Shown here piece by piece: positions 34,386 to 43,113 of a DNA stretch of 64,000 nt (position 1 is its first letter; each line of letters begins with the position of its first letter). The position numbers and the translations under genes were made by a program. The DNA is taken from positions 33,153-97,152 of the forward strand of contig JBBJOW010000005.1 in NCBI GenBank assembly GCA_037724045.1. The letters are read 5' to 3'. The notes under the pieces are model-generated. The model worked only from the letters and a program-made list of their open reading frames with translations, did not search any database and was not told the origin of the DNA. Source of the stretch: DATLGB01 sp037724045 (GTDB lineage: Bacteria; Actinomycetota; Thermoleophilia; Solirubrobacterales; Solirubrobacteraceae).

Positions 34386-35045
34386 GTGACGTCGAGCGAT
34401 GTGCCGCGCTCACTGGCCGACATCGCCGCGGGCCTGGACACCACGAAGGGCGTGCGCAGGGCCGGAGGCCGCTGGCCGTCGGTCGCCGAGGTCTACGAGC
34501 CCTACCTGGCTCCGCTGCGCGGCCGCGCGACGAGCGTGCTTGAGATCGGCGTCAAGCGCGGGGGCAGCATGGAGCTCTGGGCGGAGTACTTCCCTGCGGC
34601 TCGGATCCTCGGCGTCGACATCAAGCCCGGCTTGAAGCGCTTCGAATCCGACCGGATCGGCATCCGCATCGGCGACCAGGGCGACGACGCCTTCCTCGAC
34701 TCGCTGATCGCAGAGGCAGGTGCCTTCGATGTGGTCATCGACGACGGGAGCCATGAGTTCGCGGATCAGCGCAGCACGCTGCTGAAGCTCTGGCCGTCCG
34801 TCAGGCCGGGTGGCGTCTACGTCGTGGAGGACGTCCACACGTCGTATCGCGAGAAGTACTCCGGCGGCCTCGGCCGGGAGGGGACGTTCATGGAGCTGGC
34901 GAAGCGCTTCATGGACGACATCCACTTCAAGGAGCACAAGTCCGAGACGGTGCTCGCCGACCTCGAGGCGCTGCACCTGCACTATCAGTCCCTCGTGCTC
35001 TGCCGGTGGGGCTACCACGAGAGCAAGCGGCGCCCCCCGGACTAG
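34386..35045 (+). CDS. CmcI/macrocin-type SAM methyltransferase
   Basis: A 219-residue methyltransferase resembling the macrocin O-methyltransferase/rhamnosyl O-methyltransferase/CmcI group. VLEIGVKRGGSMELW (about residues 47-61) is the SAM motif, RILGVDIKPG the acidic strand, VVIDDGSHEF the metal-binding aspartate pair, and VYVVEDVHTSY a conserved follow-on. Such enzymes methylate sugar hydroxyls with a divalent metal. It overlaps the convergent GNAT gene by four bases. Confidence 0.8.
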   Translation: MTSSDVPRSLADIAAGLDTTKGVRRAGGRWPSVAEVYEPYLAPLRGRATSVLEIGVKRGGSMELWAEYFPAARILGVDIKPGLKRFESDRIGIRIGDQGDDAFLDSLIAEAGAFDVVIDDGSHEFADQRSTLLKLWPSVRPGGVYVVEDVHTSYREKYSGGLGREGTFMELAKRFMDDIHFKEHKSETVLADLEALHLHYQSLVLCRWGYHESKRRPPD

Positions 35046-36127
35046 TTGGGCCGGTCCTGATCGCAGTCGGACCGCGTGATGTAGGCGCTCGCACCCGACA
35101 GGACCTGCGAGCCGGGCGCAGCCGACGGGCCGAACAGGCGCACGGCGGCGGTGAGGCCCGCCCGGCGGGCGTCGAGCGGGGCGAACAGGGCCGGCGGCGG
35201 CGCACTGGGATCTTCGGCAGCGAAGCCGCTTGCGTCGGGCGGGCGCTGCGCCTCGGAGGCGCCGTAATAGTCCGCGAAGGCCGCCGACCGGACGGCCGGC
35301 TGGGCGACCATGTCCGCCAGCAACGCGCCCCGCGCGTCGTCATCGCCCAGGAGCTCGACGATCCGCACCACCGACTCCGGCCGGTCGCGCACGCGCTGCA
35401 CGCGGTACACGAGCAGGCCCGTGGGCGTCTCGCCGGCCCACGTCGCGCTGATGACGTAGTCAAAGCGCGGATGCTCGAGGTAGCGCCAGCGCAGGTGAGC
35501 CGCATCGCGAGCGGTGCCGATGAGCCGCGGCGCGAAGCGCTCCGTCCACGCTCGGTCCCACGCCGGCGCCTGCTCCGGGTCGTAGGCGCGGACCTCCAGC
35601 CCCCGGTCGGGCGCGGGCGGGTCGAGCGACGGTACTGTCCGAGGCGCGGCCGCGCCGGCGGCCGTGAGCAGGCTGGCGCAGGCATCTGCGTCCAGGGGGC
35701 GGACCCACCGCGGGAGCGCGGGAACGGTCTCGAAGCGCAGTCGCCCCAGGACGGCGAGAGTGATCTCGTTGCCGCCGAGGGTGCCGACGAAGCCGTCATG
35801 GCCCCGCAGGACCTCGAGCAGCAGCTTCGTCGCGGTCTGGTGGCGCCGCTCCTCCTCGAGCACCAGCCAGGTGGTGAGCCACGCTGCGCTGGCCTCGCGT
35901 CCGAGGACGGTCGCGCGGTTGTAGATCACGCCGAGGATCCCGACGATGCCGGCGTCCGGGCGCTCGGCGACGAGGACCGAGACGCGTTCGGTGTCGCCGG
36001 GCAGGCCGTGCTGCCAGCGCAGGAGCTCGGCGTCGCGGCCGAGGATGTGGCCGCGCTTCCAGTTTGCCGCGATGAACGCCTGCAGCTCGTCCAGGCGCGC
36101 GACCGGCCACCAGTCGATGTCGGTCAC
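35042..36127 (-). CDS. GNAT/FemAB-like acyltransferase
   Basis: A 361-residue protein with an N-terminal GNAT-like half (HILGRDAELLRWQHGLPG; GILGVIYNRA; AAWLTTWLVLEEERRHQTATKLL, where the acetyl-CoA loop should lie) and a second half that also looks acyltransferase-like (LRWRYLEHPRFDYVI). Proteins of this type in glycan clusters N-acylate aminosugars. It is the last gene of an operon that also encodes an acyl carrier protein, so it may transfer a carrier-bound acyl group. GTG start overlaps the upstream stop (GTGA). Confidence 0.65.
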   Translation of the reverse strand: MTDIDWWPVARLDELQAFIAANWKRGHILGRDAELLRWQHGLPGDTERVSVLVAERPDAGIVGILGVIYNRATVLGREASAAWLTTWLVLEEERRHQTATKLLLEVLRGHDGFVGTLGGNEITLAVLGRLRFETVPALPRWVRPLDADACASLLTAAGAAAPRTVPSLDPPAPDRGLEVRAYDPEQAPAWDRAWTERFAPRLIGTARDAAHLRWRYLEHPRFDYVISATWAGETPTGLLVYRVQRVRDRPESVVRIVELLGDDDARGALLADMVAQPAVRSAAFADYYGASEAQRPPDASGFAAEDPSAPPPALFAPLDARRAGLTAAVRLFGPSAAPGSQVLSGASAYITRSDCDQDRPN

Positions 36128-37299
36128 ATCACCTCGCCGCCGGCGACAGGGAGGTTGACGCCCGTCAGGTAGTCGCCCCCCTCACCGGCCAGGAATCCCA
36201 CGGCGGCGGCGACCTCCTCCGGGCCCGGCAGCCGCTTGAGCGGGATCCGCGCGGCCAGCGCGCGACGCTGGCGGTCGTTGGCGTCGCTCCACTGGTCCGT
36301 GATCACCGCCGAAGGGGAGACGGCGTTGACGGTGATGCCATCCGCGGCCATCTCGACGGCGAGACTGCGCAGCAGCCCCCAGGCTCCGCTCTTGGCGGTC
36401 ACGTAGGCCCCCATGTTGGCGGGAGGGGTGTTGAGGATCGCGCTGGTGAGGACGCCGACGATCCGGCCGAAGCCGCGTTCGCGCATGCCCGGCGCCACCG
36501 CCCTCACCAGCTCGTGCGGGCCGCTGACGTACGCGCGCCAGTAGCCGTCGAGCTCCTCGGCCGACGCCTCCAGAAGCGGGCGGCGCTCGATCTTCGGCGT
36601 CGCGTTGAGCACGACGACGTCGATGCGGCCAAAGGCGTCCTGCGCCGCGGCGGCCAGCGCGCGCGCGCCGTCGGCGGTGGCGGCGTCCGCTCGGACGGCG
36701 ACGGACGGAGCCCCCCCGTCGGTGAGCCGGCGCGAGAGCTCGCCCGCGGCGGTCTCGTCCTGGCGAAAATTGACCACCGTGCGCGCCCCGCGTTCCGCGA
36801 GCTCGGTGGCGATCGCTGCTCCGATGCCGCGACCGCCGCCGGTGACGACGGCGACAATCTCCTCCCAGGGCGGGCGCCGCTGAGTTGGCAACATCATCAT
36901 CTTCGCCTCACCGCTCATCACCTCTTCGCCCGCTTGGTTGCGGACCGTCGTTTGGATCACCACGGCGCCGAGGGCCGGCGACTGGTGCTTGACGCGTACG
37001 TGGACCTGAATGCGGTCTCCCACATAGACCGCGCGTCCGAACCGCAGATCCTGGCTCAACCACAGCACCCCGGGTCCGGGCAGGCCGGTTCCGAGCACCC
37101 GGCTGAGAAAGGCTCCCAGGAGCATCCCGTGCACGACGCGGCCGCGAAAGCCGTGCCGGCGGGCGAAGGCGTCGTCCATGTGCAGGGGATTGTCGTCCCC
37201 GGAGAGCTCGGCGAAGCCGTCCACGTCCGAATCGGTTATGAGGTGCTCCCATGCGAGCTCGTCGCCCTCGGCGAGGGTCGCCGGCGTCCGCGTGCCCAC
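36124..37299 (-). CDS. MaoC dehydratase-SDR reductase fusion
   Basis: A 391-residue fusion. Residues 1-~125 are a MaoC-like hot-dog hydratase (FAELSGDDNPLHMDDAFA with the catalytic Asp/His, then GRVVHGMLLGAFLSRVLG). Residues ~135-391 are a FabG-like short-chain dehydrogenase (AVVTGGGRGIGAAIA; VLNATPK; YVTAKSG with the YxxxK pair; YLTGVNLPVAGGEVM). Together they would reduce a 3-oxoacyl group and hydrate/dehydrate it. With the ACP next door, the substrate is probably carrier-bound. GTG start at 37299 is one base after the ACP stop. Confidence 0.8.
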   Translation of the reverse strand: MGTRTPATLAEGDELAWEHLITDSDVDGFAELSGDDNPLHMDDAFARRHGFRGRVVHGMLLGAFLSRVLGTGLPGPGVLWLSQDLRFGRAVYVGDRIQVHVRVKHQSPALGAVVIQTTVRNQAGEEVMSGEAKMMMLPTQRRPPWEEIVAVVTGGGRGIGAAIATELAERGARTVVNFRQDETAAGELSRRLTDGGAPSVAVRADAATADGARALAAAAQDAFGRIDVVVLNATPKIERRPLLEASAEELDGYWRAYVSGPHELVRAVAPGMRERGFGRIVGVLTSAILNTPPANMGAYVTAKSGAWGLLRSLAVEMAADGITVNAVSPSAVITDQWSDANDRQRRALAARIPLKRLPGPEEVAAAVGFLAGEGGDYLTGVNLPVAGGEVM

Positions 37300-37300
37300 G

Positions 37301-37537
37301 TCAGGCGTTCGGAGCCGTGGCGCCGAGGAAGTCGACGATCGCCGGGATTGAGACCAGCTCCGGGATCGTGTCCGTCGGGATCCGGACACCGAACGCGAGC
37401 TCCAGCTCGAGCATCAGCTCGAGGTGGCGCAGGGAGTCCCACGCCTCCGGGAACGTCTCCGCGGATGCGTCCGCGGGCACGTCCTGCACGTCGAGCGCGA
37501 AGACGTCCGCCACCAGTTCGCGCACACGGTCATGCAC
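37301..37537 (-). CDS. Acyl carrier protein
   Basis: A 78-residue acidic helical carrier. AWDSLRHLELMLELE contains the DSL motif whose serine receives the phosphopantetheine arm; flanking helices fit the ACP fold. A stand-alone ACP between FkbH and a MaoC-SDR fusion points to a dedicated small acyl pathway, not bulk fatty acid synthesis. It overlaps the upstream fkbH-like gene by eight bases. Confidence 0.88.
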   Translation of the reverse strand: MHDRVRELVADVFALDVQDVPADASAETFPEAWDSLRHLELMLELELAFGVRIPTDTIPELVSIPAIVDFLGATAPNA

Positions 37538-39299
37538 GGGCCGGCTCCCGCAGGGTCACGTGAGCGGGTGCCGGCAGCGCGCGGTCGAGTGCCAGCGTCC
37601 AGGTGTTGTCGCCGGTATCGGCGAAGCCGTGCCGCGCGTAGAAGCCCGCGGCCTGCTGATTGCGCGCCGACGGAACGAAACGGCCCACCAGCCTTCGCGC
37701 GCCGCGCGCCCGCGCGCGACCGGCAAGGTGGTGCAGGACCGCGTCCTCCACGCCGCGGCCGAGGACCCTGCAGCTCAGCAGCAGGTTGTCGACCTCCGCC
37801 ACCTTGCCGTCCTGGCGCAGCATCGCGACCCCGGTGAGGCCGCTGTCCCCGAAGCGATCCGCCACCCCGACGACCAGCACGTCGCGGTGGGGGTCGCCGA
37901 TCATGGTCGCGATGTCGGCGACGCCGTCGCGTCGCGCCGTCAGATTGAACTGATTGGTCTTCTGGCACAGTTGGGCGGTGCGCTCGAGCGTCACGTCGTC
38001 GACTTCGCCGATGGTTACCACGAGGTCGAGGGAGGCCAGGAACTCGGCGTGCGACGGCGCGCGCGTACGTTCCGCGCGCCGGTCGGCCTCGGCGTGGTAG
38101 CCGCGCGTGCGGACGGCGTCGTCGGCGCTCACCCGCCGGCGGGCGAACCACGGCGCCTGCGCCAGCCAGGCCGGCCGGTCGACCGCGTCGTCGGGCAGTG
38201 CCGGAACCAGCACCTCGGGCAGCGCCTCGGCGACCCAGGACCGCTCGATCGGGCTGTCGTCGAGGAACACGAAGCTCTCCAGCCCGAGGTTGAGCTCGGC
38301 CGCCAGCTCGCGCAGGTTGGTGGCCTTGTCCTGCCAATTGATCCGCCGCGCTACGAAGTGCTCGAGCCCCAGCACCATGCCGGGGTGCCGCGCGAAGGGC
38401 TCCAGCGCGTCGGCTTCCTCGTTCTTGGAGCAGACGACGAGCAGCACGCCCGTTGCCTGCAGCGCCAGCAACCGCCGCTGGAAGTCCTCGAACGCGAGGC
38501 CGACGCCCTCGCCGCCGACGCCGATGCCGCCGACGCCCACCTCGCCGATCACGCCGTCCCACAGCGTCCCGTCGAGGTCGAGCGCGAGGACCTTGCGCGG
38601 GACCGTGCGATCGGCCGAGACGTGCCGGTGGACCAGCTCGGCCAGCAACCCGAGCCCGTCGAGTCCGAGCCGCATGCGACCGAGGTACCATAGGCGCTGA
38701 TCACGGAGCCGGGCCACGCCGCCCGCGCCCACCTGCCGGTCGAGGTCGATCACGCTCAGGCGACTGGAGCGCGCCTCGAGGGCGCCGACCCCGCGCAGCC
38801 AGCGCTCGACGGCGGTCTGCCCCGAGGCCGGATCGGTCACCGAGAGGACGTGTGGGGCGGGAGCCGGGCCGGGCAGCGGGCACAGGCGCACGCTCGACGC
38901 CGGCTCGCGCTCGAGGAGGACGTCGAGGCCAGCCCGGAGCGCCTCCAAGCGCTCGTCGACGAGACGCTCGGCTTCGTCGGGCGATACGGCGCGGCCGGTG
39001 TAGAGGGGGGCCAGCGCGTCCTCGGCTGCGACCACGACGAGGACCTCGTCCGGTGAAGCGGCGTAGAGCTGCGACGCCGGATCGAGCATCGCCTGCTCGA
39101 CCTGCCCGAACGGGCAGGTTTGGATACGGGCCGCGAGTCCCGCGCGGTCGAAGGCGTCGGCGAGCAGCGGCGGCAGGAGATCCACGTTGAAGGAGGACAG
39201 CACCGCGACCTCTAGGGCGCCGTCGCCGCCGGACCGCAAGAGCCTGGCTCCGTGTCGACGCCGCGCGGCGACCGTCTCCGTGTCGGGCAGCCAGCTCAT
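37530..39299 (-). CDS. FkbH-like HAD-family acyl/glyceryl transferase
   Basis: A 589-residue FkbH-type protein. The N-terminal ~210 residues are SGNH-like (VLSSFNVDLLPPLLADAF). The central HAD domain starts KVLALDLDGTLWDGVIGE (DxDGT nucleophile) and continues with VVCSKNEEADAL and FLDDSPIERS. The C-terminal ~130 residues are GNAT-like (GRFVPSARNQQAAGFYARHGF). FkbH proteins dephosphorylate 1,3-bisphosphoglycerate and load glyceryl onto an ACP, which is the next gene. It overlaps the deacetylase stop (ATGA). A glyceryl- or hydroxyacyl-ACP for glycan decoration is the likely product. Confidence 0.88.
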   Translation of the reverse strand: MSWLPDTETVAARRRHGARLLRSGGDGALEVAVLSSFNVDLLPPLLADAFDRAGLAARIQTCPFGQVEQAMLDPASQLYAASPDEVLVVVAAEDALAPLYTGRAVSPDEAERLVDERLEALRAGLDVLLEREPASSVRLCPLPGPAPAPHVLSVTDPASGQTAVERWLRGVGALEARSSRLSVIDLDRQVGAGGVARLRDQRLWYLGRMRLGLDGLGLLAELVHRHVSADRTVPRKVLALDLDGTLWDGVIGEVGVGGIGVGGEGVGLAFEDFQRRLLALQATGVLLVVCSKNEEADALEPFARHPGMVLGLEHFVARRINWQDKATNLRELAAELNLGLESFVFLDDSPIERSWVAEALPEVLVPALPDDAVDRPAWLAQAPWFARRRVSADDAVRTRGYHAEADRRAERTRAPSHAEFLASLDLVVTIGEVDDVTLERTAQLCQKTNQFNLTARRDGVADIATMIGDPHRDVLVVGVADRFGDSGLTGVAMLRQDGKVAEVDNLLLSCRVLGRGVEDAVLHHLAGRARARGARRLVGRFVPSARNQQAAGFYARHGFADTGDNTWTLALDRALPAPAHVTLREPARA

Positions 39300-40327
39300 T
39301 CGCCGGCGAGGATCCGCGTCTCGTGCACGCGCTCGTCGGTGTGGCGTCGCCGAGAAGGGGTCATGCCCGCGTTCGTGACTTGGAGGGTGTGCAGATCGAA
39401 CAGCGGCCGGCGCCCGCCCGGCATGTCGTTCACGTCCAGGCGCGCGAGCAGCATGGGGTCCTCGAGCGATCGGTTGAACGCCCGCTCCATGGTGAGCCCG
39501 GCGAGCATTCCGAGGGCTGCGGCGCCCTCGGCCACGGAACGGTCGACAGCGCTGACCGAGCCGTACGGATAGCTCACGAAACGCGGGCGGCGGCCGGTGA
39601 CGCCCTCGAGTACGCGGGCGCCGGCGTCGATGTCGGCGGCGGCGGCGCGCAGAGGCAGCTGGCGCAGGGGCCGGTGCGCGTAGCCATGAGCGCCGATGGC
39701 GCCGCTCGCGCGCTCGAGCTCGGCGACCTGCCCAGCGTCCATGTAGACATGTTCGCAGAAGCCCTGGATCGGACCGACGAGCTCGGAGAACAGCGCCTCG
39801 CACACTGCCTGCACGTCGTCCGCAGGCAGAGTGACGTTCAGCAGGTACTTCACCGATGCCGCCGCGGGCGTGTCGTAGCGGTACATCCGCTGCGCCAGTT
39901 CGGGGTCCAGCAGCGTCTGCTCGGCGATCGCGGCGGGCGCGATCCTGCCCAGCACCTCCAGCACCAGCGCGTCGTCGACGTGGTCTCGCAGGTGATGGAT
40001 GAGGTGCACGCCGAGCGGCCGCCGCTCGGCCAGCGGCTGGCCCGACACGAAGTAGAGCGCGGGAACGCCGAGCCGCTCGAGCAGCGGCGCAGCGATCTCC
40101 GCCTGGCAGCGCAGCCCGTCGTCGAAGGTGACGACGCAAGCTCGCTCGGGGAGGCTGCGCAGGCCGGCGACGGCGTCGAGCAGGTCATCTCGGGACACGA
40201 AGTCGAACTGCTCGCCGAGACCACGCAGCTGGGCCTCCAGCTCCGCTGTGGTGACCGGGAAGATCGCCTTTCCCGGGGCGCCGGGCGCGGCGCAGACGTA
40301 GTGATAGTTCGCGGCGAGCAGGATCAT
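39296..40327 (-). CDS. Polysaccharide deacetylase (NodB-like)
   Basis: A 343-residue carbohydrate esterase 4 domain protein. CVVTFDDGLRCQAEIA holds the TFDDG motif with the metal-binding aspartate; IGAHGYAHRPLRQL holds the H-x3-H pair; FVSYPYGSVSA follows as motif 3. It would remove an N-acetyl group from a sugar, freeing an amine for re-acylation by the GNAT and ACP system downstream. No signal peptide, so it acts on a cytoplasmic intermediate. First gene of a five-gene operon. Confidence 0.85.
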   Translation of the reverse strand: MILLAANYHYVCAAPGAPGKAIFPVTTAELEAQLRGLGEQFDFVSRDDLLDAVAGLRSLPERACVVTFDDGLRCQAEIAAPLLERLGVPALYFVSGQPLAERRPLGVHLIHHLRDHVDDALVLEVLGRIAPAAIAEQTLLDPELAQRMYRYDTPAAASVKYLLNVTLPADDVQAVCEALFSELVGPIQGFCEHVYMDAGQVAELERASGAIGAHGYAHRPLRQLPLRAAAADIDAGARVLEGVTGRRPRFVSYPYGSVSAVDRSVAEGAAALGMLAGLTMERAFNRSLEDPMLLARLDVNDMPGGRRPLFDLHTLQVTNAGMTPSRRRHTDERVHETRILAGE

Positions 40328-40364
40328 CGGCGCGCCCGACGCTAGAGGGGCCGGTCGCTCCTTC

Positions 40365-40370
40365 TATGCT
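40365..40370 (+). promoter_or_regulatory. Candidate -10 element for neuC operon
   Basis: TATGCT, 12 bases before the ATG at 40383, in the 55-base divergent gap. Confidence 0.3.
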
Positions 40371-40382
40371 CCCGGACGCGCA

Positions 40383-41540
40383 ATGGTTCGCAAGGTCTGC
40401 ATCGTCGTGACCGCGCGCCCGAGCTACGCGCGCATCAAGACCGTCATCGCGGCGGTCAAGGCCCACCCGGACCTCGAGCTCCAGCTGGTCGTCGCCGCCT
40501 CGGCCCTGCTGGAGCGCTACGGCGGGGCGATCGAGGTCATGCGCGCCGACGGCTACGAGCCCGACGCGCTCGTCTACATGGTCCTGGAGGGCGAGAACAC
40601 CGTCACAATGGCGAAGTCGACGGGGCTAGGGCTCGTCGAGCTCGCAACGGTGTTCGACAACCTGCAGCCCGATCTCGTCGTCACCGTCGCCGACCGCTAC
40701 GAGACGCTGGCGACCGCCACCGCGGCGTCCTACATGAACATCCCGACCGTGCACGTGCAGGGCGGCGAGGTGACGGGCTCCATCGACGAGAAGGTCCGCC
40801 ATGCGGTGACCAAGCTCTCAGACCTGCACCTGGTGTGCACGGAGCGCGCCCAGGAGTTCGTCATCCGGCTCGGCGAGCGGCCCGAGGCCGTGCATCGGAC
40901 GGGGTGCCCGTCGCTGGACATCGCGCACGAGATCGCGCGCGCGCCCGAGCTCGGCATGGACCCGATCGAGCGCTACGGCGGGACTGGGCCCGACGTGCCG
41001 CTCGACCGCGGCTTCCTCGTCGTCCTCCAGCACCCGGTGACCACGGAGGAGGACGAGGCGTTCGCCCAGATCTCCGAGACACTGCACGCCGTTCGCGAGG
41101 TGGGTATCCCCGTGCTGTGGTTCTGGCCCAACGTCGATGCCGGCTCCGACGGCACTTCGAAGGGCATCCGCCAGTTCCGCGAGCTGCACCGCGACGCGCC
41201 GATGCACTTCTTTCGCAACATGCCGCCGGAGGAGTTTCTGCGGCTGCTGATCGCGTCGTTGGCGATCGTCGGGAACTCGAGCGTGGCCATCCGGGAGTGC
41301 TCATACCTCGGCGTGCCCGCGGTCAACATCGGGACGCGCCAGGCCGGGCGCGAGCGCGGCCACAATGTCGTCGACGTCGACCACGATCGCGACGCGATCC
41401 TGGCCGCCTGCCGCGCGCAGGTCGAACACGGCTTCTACGCGCCCGACGAGACCTACGGCGACGGCCGCTCCGGGCAGCGCATCGCCGATCTGCTGAGCAC
41501 GGTCGAGCTGACGTCGTCCAAGCGGCTGGCCTACGTATGA
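40383..41540 (+). CDS. neuC: UDP-GlcNAc 2-epimerase, hydrolysing (NeuC)
   Basis: A 385-residue NeuC-type epimerase that converts UDP-GlcNAc (or a derivative) to the ManNAc-type sugar and UDP, the first step of sialic-type nonulosonate synthesis. VCIVVTARPSYARIKTVI is the typical opening; VVTVADRYETLATATAA, HVQGGEVTGSIDEKVRHAV (catalytic acidic and His residues) and GNSSVAIRECSYLGVPAVN are diagnostic. It feeds the NeuB enzymes at 5180 or 10221. Coupled to the next gene by ATGA. Confidence 0.9.
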   Translation: MVRKVCIVVTARPSYARIKTVIAAVKAHPDLELQLVVAASALLERYGGAIEVMRADGYEPDALVYMVLEGENTVTMAKSTGLGLVELATVFDNLQPDLVVTVADRYETLATATAASYMNIPTVHVQGGEVTGSIDEKVRHAVTKLSDLHLVCTERAQEFVIRLGERPEAVHRTGCPSLDIAHEIARAPELGMDPIERYGGTGPDVPLDRGFLVVLQHPVTTEEDEAFAQISETLHAVREVGIPVLWFWPNVDAGSDGTSKGIRQFRELHRDAPMHFFRNMPPEEFLRLLIASLAIVGNSSVAIRECSYLGVPAVNIGTRQAGRERGHNVVDVDHDRDAILAACRAQVEHGFYAPDETYGDGRSGQRIADLLSTVELTSSKRLAYV

Positions 41541-42436
41541 CCGACCGCGCCGCGCGCCTGGCCGATGTCGGCTACGACTTCGCCGCGGAGCCCAAGCGGC
41601 TGCTGCGCGCCTGCCCGCTGTGCGCGACGCGGCTGCTGACGACCGTCGCCCACGAGGACCGCTACGGGTTCCCCGCGCAGGCGAGCTTCTGCAACGGCTG
41701 CGGCGTGGTGTTCCTCAACCCGCTGATGACGCCCGACGCCTACGCGCGCTTCTACGTGAACGTCTACCGGCCGCTGGTGAGCGCCTACCACGGCCGCCGC
41801 ATCGACGCCGAGAGCATCCAGGACGAGCAGCGCGAGTACGCGGCGCAGGTCGGCGCCTTCGTCGACGGCCAGCGCGACGGCGCGCAGCTGAAGTCGATCC
41901 TCGACGTGGGCGGCTCCACCGGGGTGGTGGCGGCGGCGCTCGCCGAACGCCTCGGCGCGCACGCGACGGTGATCGACCCCGCGCCTCTAGAGACTGAGGT
42001 TGCGCAGCGGCTCGGCCTGCGGACCATCACCGGCTTCGTGGAGGACTACGAGGCGGGCGACGAGCGGTTCGACCTCGTCGTGCTCGCGCAGACGATCGAC
42101 CATCTGCTCGACGCGGCGCTGACGCTGCGCAAGATCCACGACCTGCTCACCCCCGATGGGCTCTTCTTCGTGGACATCGTCGACCTGCGGGCCGGCATCC
42201 ACCGGACGGGCTCGCTCGTCGGCGCGCTGAAGATCGACCATCCCTTCGCGTTCGTCGAGGAGTGCGCAGAGCTGCACCTCGCGCGGGCGGGCCTTGACCT
42301 CGTGGCCAAGGAGTACGCGCCCGACGGCCTGCACGTCCGCTATCTCTGCCGGCAGGGCGCCGCGGCTGCAGACTTGCTGCCGCCTGCGGCGACCGTGCAG
42401 GCGCTCGGGCGCGAGCTGCGCCGGGCCCAGATGTGA
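41537..42436 (+). CDS. Zinc-ribbon class I methyltransferase
   Basis: A 299-residue methyltransferase. CPLCATR and CNGCGVVF (about residues 25-60) form a four-cysteine zinc ribbon; SILDVGGSTGVVAAALAE is the SAM-binding motif; LVVLAQTIDHLLDAALTL follows. It belongs with the glycan-associated methyltransferases that have an N-terminal metal-binding domain. Situated between neuC and neuA with four-base overlaps on both sides, so it probably methylates the nonulosonate or its precursor. Confidence 0.82.
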   Translation: MTDRAARLADVGYDFAAEPKRLLRACPLCATRLLTTVAHEDRYGFPAQASFCNGCGVVFLNPLMTPDAYARFYVNVYRPLVSAYHGRRIDAESIQDEQREYAAQVGAFVDGQRDGAQLKSILDVGGSTGVVAAALAERLGAHATVIDPAPLETEVAQRLGLRTITGFVEDYEAGDERFDLVVLAQTIDHLLDAALTLRKIHDLLTPDGLFFVDIVDLRAGIHRTGSLVGALKIDHPFAFVEECAELHLARAGLDLVAKEYAPDGLHVRYLCRQGAAAADLLPPAATVQALGRELRRAQM

Positions 42437-43113
42437 GTGCGGTCCTCGGCCTGATCCCCGCCCGCGGCGGCTCCAAGGGGCTCCCGGGCAAGAACCTGCG
42501 CCGGCTCGACGGCGCGTCGCTCGTCGAGCTGACGCACCGGGCTGCGCTGGCGTCGGAGGCGCTCGATCGGGTGATCCTCTCCACCGACGACGAGGCGATC
42601 GCCGAGGCGGGGCGCGCGGCGGGCGTCGAGGTCCCCTTCATGCGCCCGGCCGACCTGGCCGGCGACGCGGCGCCGATGCTCGCCGTGGTCCAGCACGCCA
42701 TTACGGCCCTGGAGGCCGAGCTGGAGATCGGCTGGGTGGTCATCCTGCAGCCGACGTCGCCGCTGCGGCGCCCGGAGGACGTGCGCGGCGCGGTCGAGCT
42801 GGCTCGTTCGAGCGGCGCGGACTCGGTGGTGGGCGTGGTGGAGCTTCCGCTCGACGTCTCGCCCGACTACGTCATGCGCGTCGACGACGGACGCCTGGTC
42901 CCCTTCCTCGAGCGCGGCGCCGACCTGACGCGGCGCCAGGAGGCGCGGCCGGCGTACAAGCGCGACGGCACGGTCTACGTGGTCCGTCGCGACGTGGCGG
43001 TCGGCGGCTCGCTCTACGGCGACGACTGCCGGCCCTACCTGGTCGACTCCGAGGCGTCGCTGAGCATCGACACGGCGGCGGACTGGCGCGAGGCCGAGCG
43101 CCGGCTCGCCTGA
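42433..43113 (+). CDS. neuA: CMP-nonulosonate cytidylyltransferase (NeuA)
   Basis: A 226-residue enzyme that activates a nonulosonic acid with CTP. The signature IPARGGSKGLPGKNLR is complete; ILSTDDEAIAEAG, ILQPTSPLRRPEDV and a C-terminal SIDTAADW follow the family. With neuC and neuB it completes a CMP-sialic-type pathway. The GTG start overlaps the methyltransferase stop. Its last ~79 bases overlap the 3' end of the convergent gene. Confidence 0.9.
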   Translation: MSAVLGLIPARGGSKGLPGKNLRRLDGASLVELTHRAALASEALDRVILSTDDEAIAEAGRAAGVEVPFMRPADLAGDAAPMLAVVQHAITALEAELEIGWVVILQPTSPLRRPEDVRGAVELARSSGADSVVGVVELPLDVSPDYVMRVDDGRLVPFLERGADLTRRQEARPAYKRDGTVYVVRRDVAVGGSLYGDDCRPYLVDSEASLSIDTAADWREAERRLA

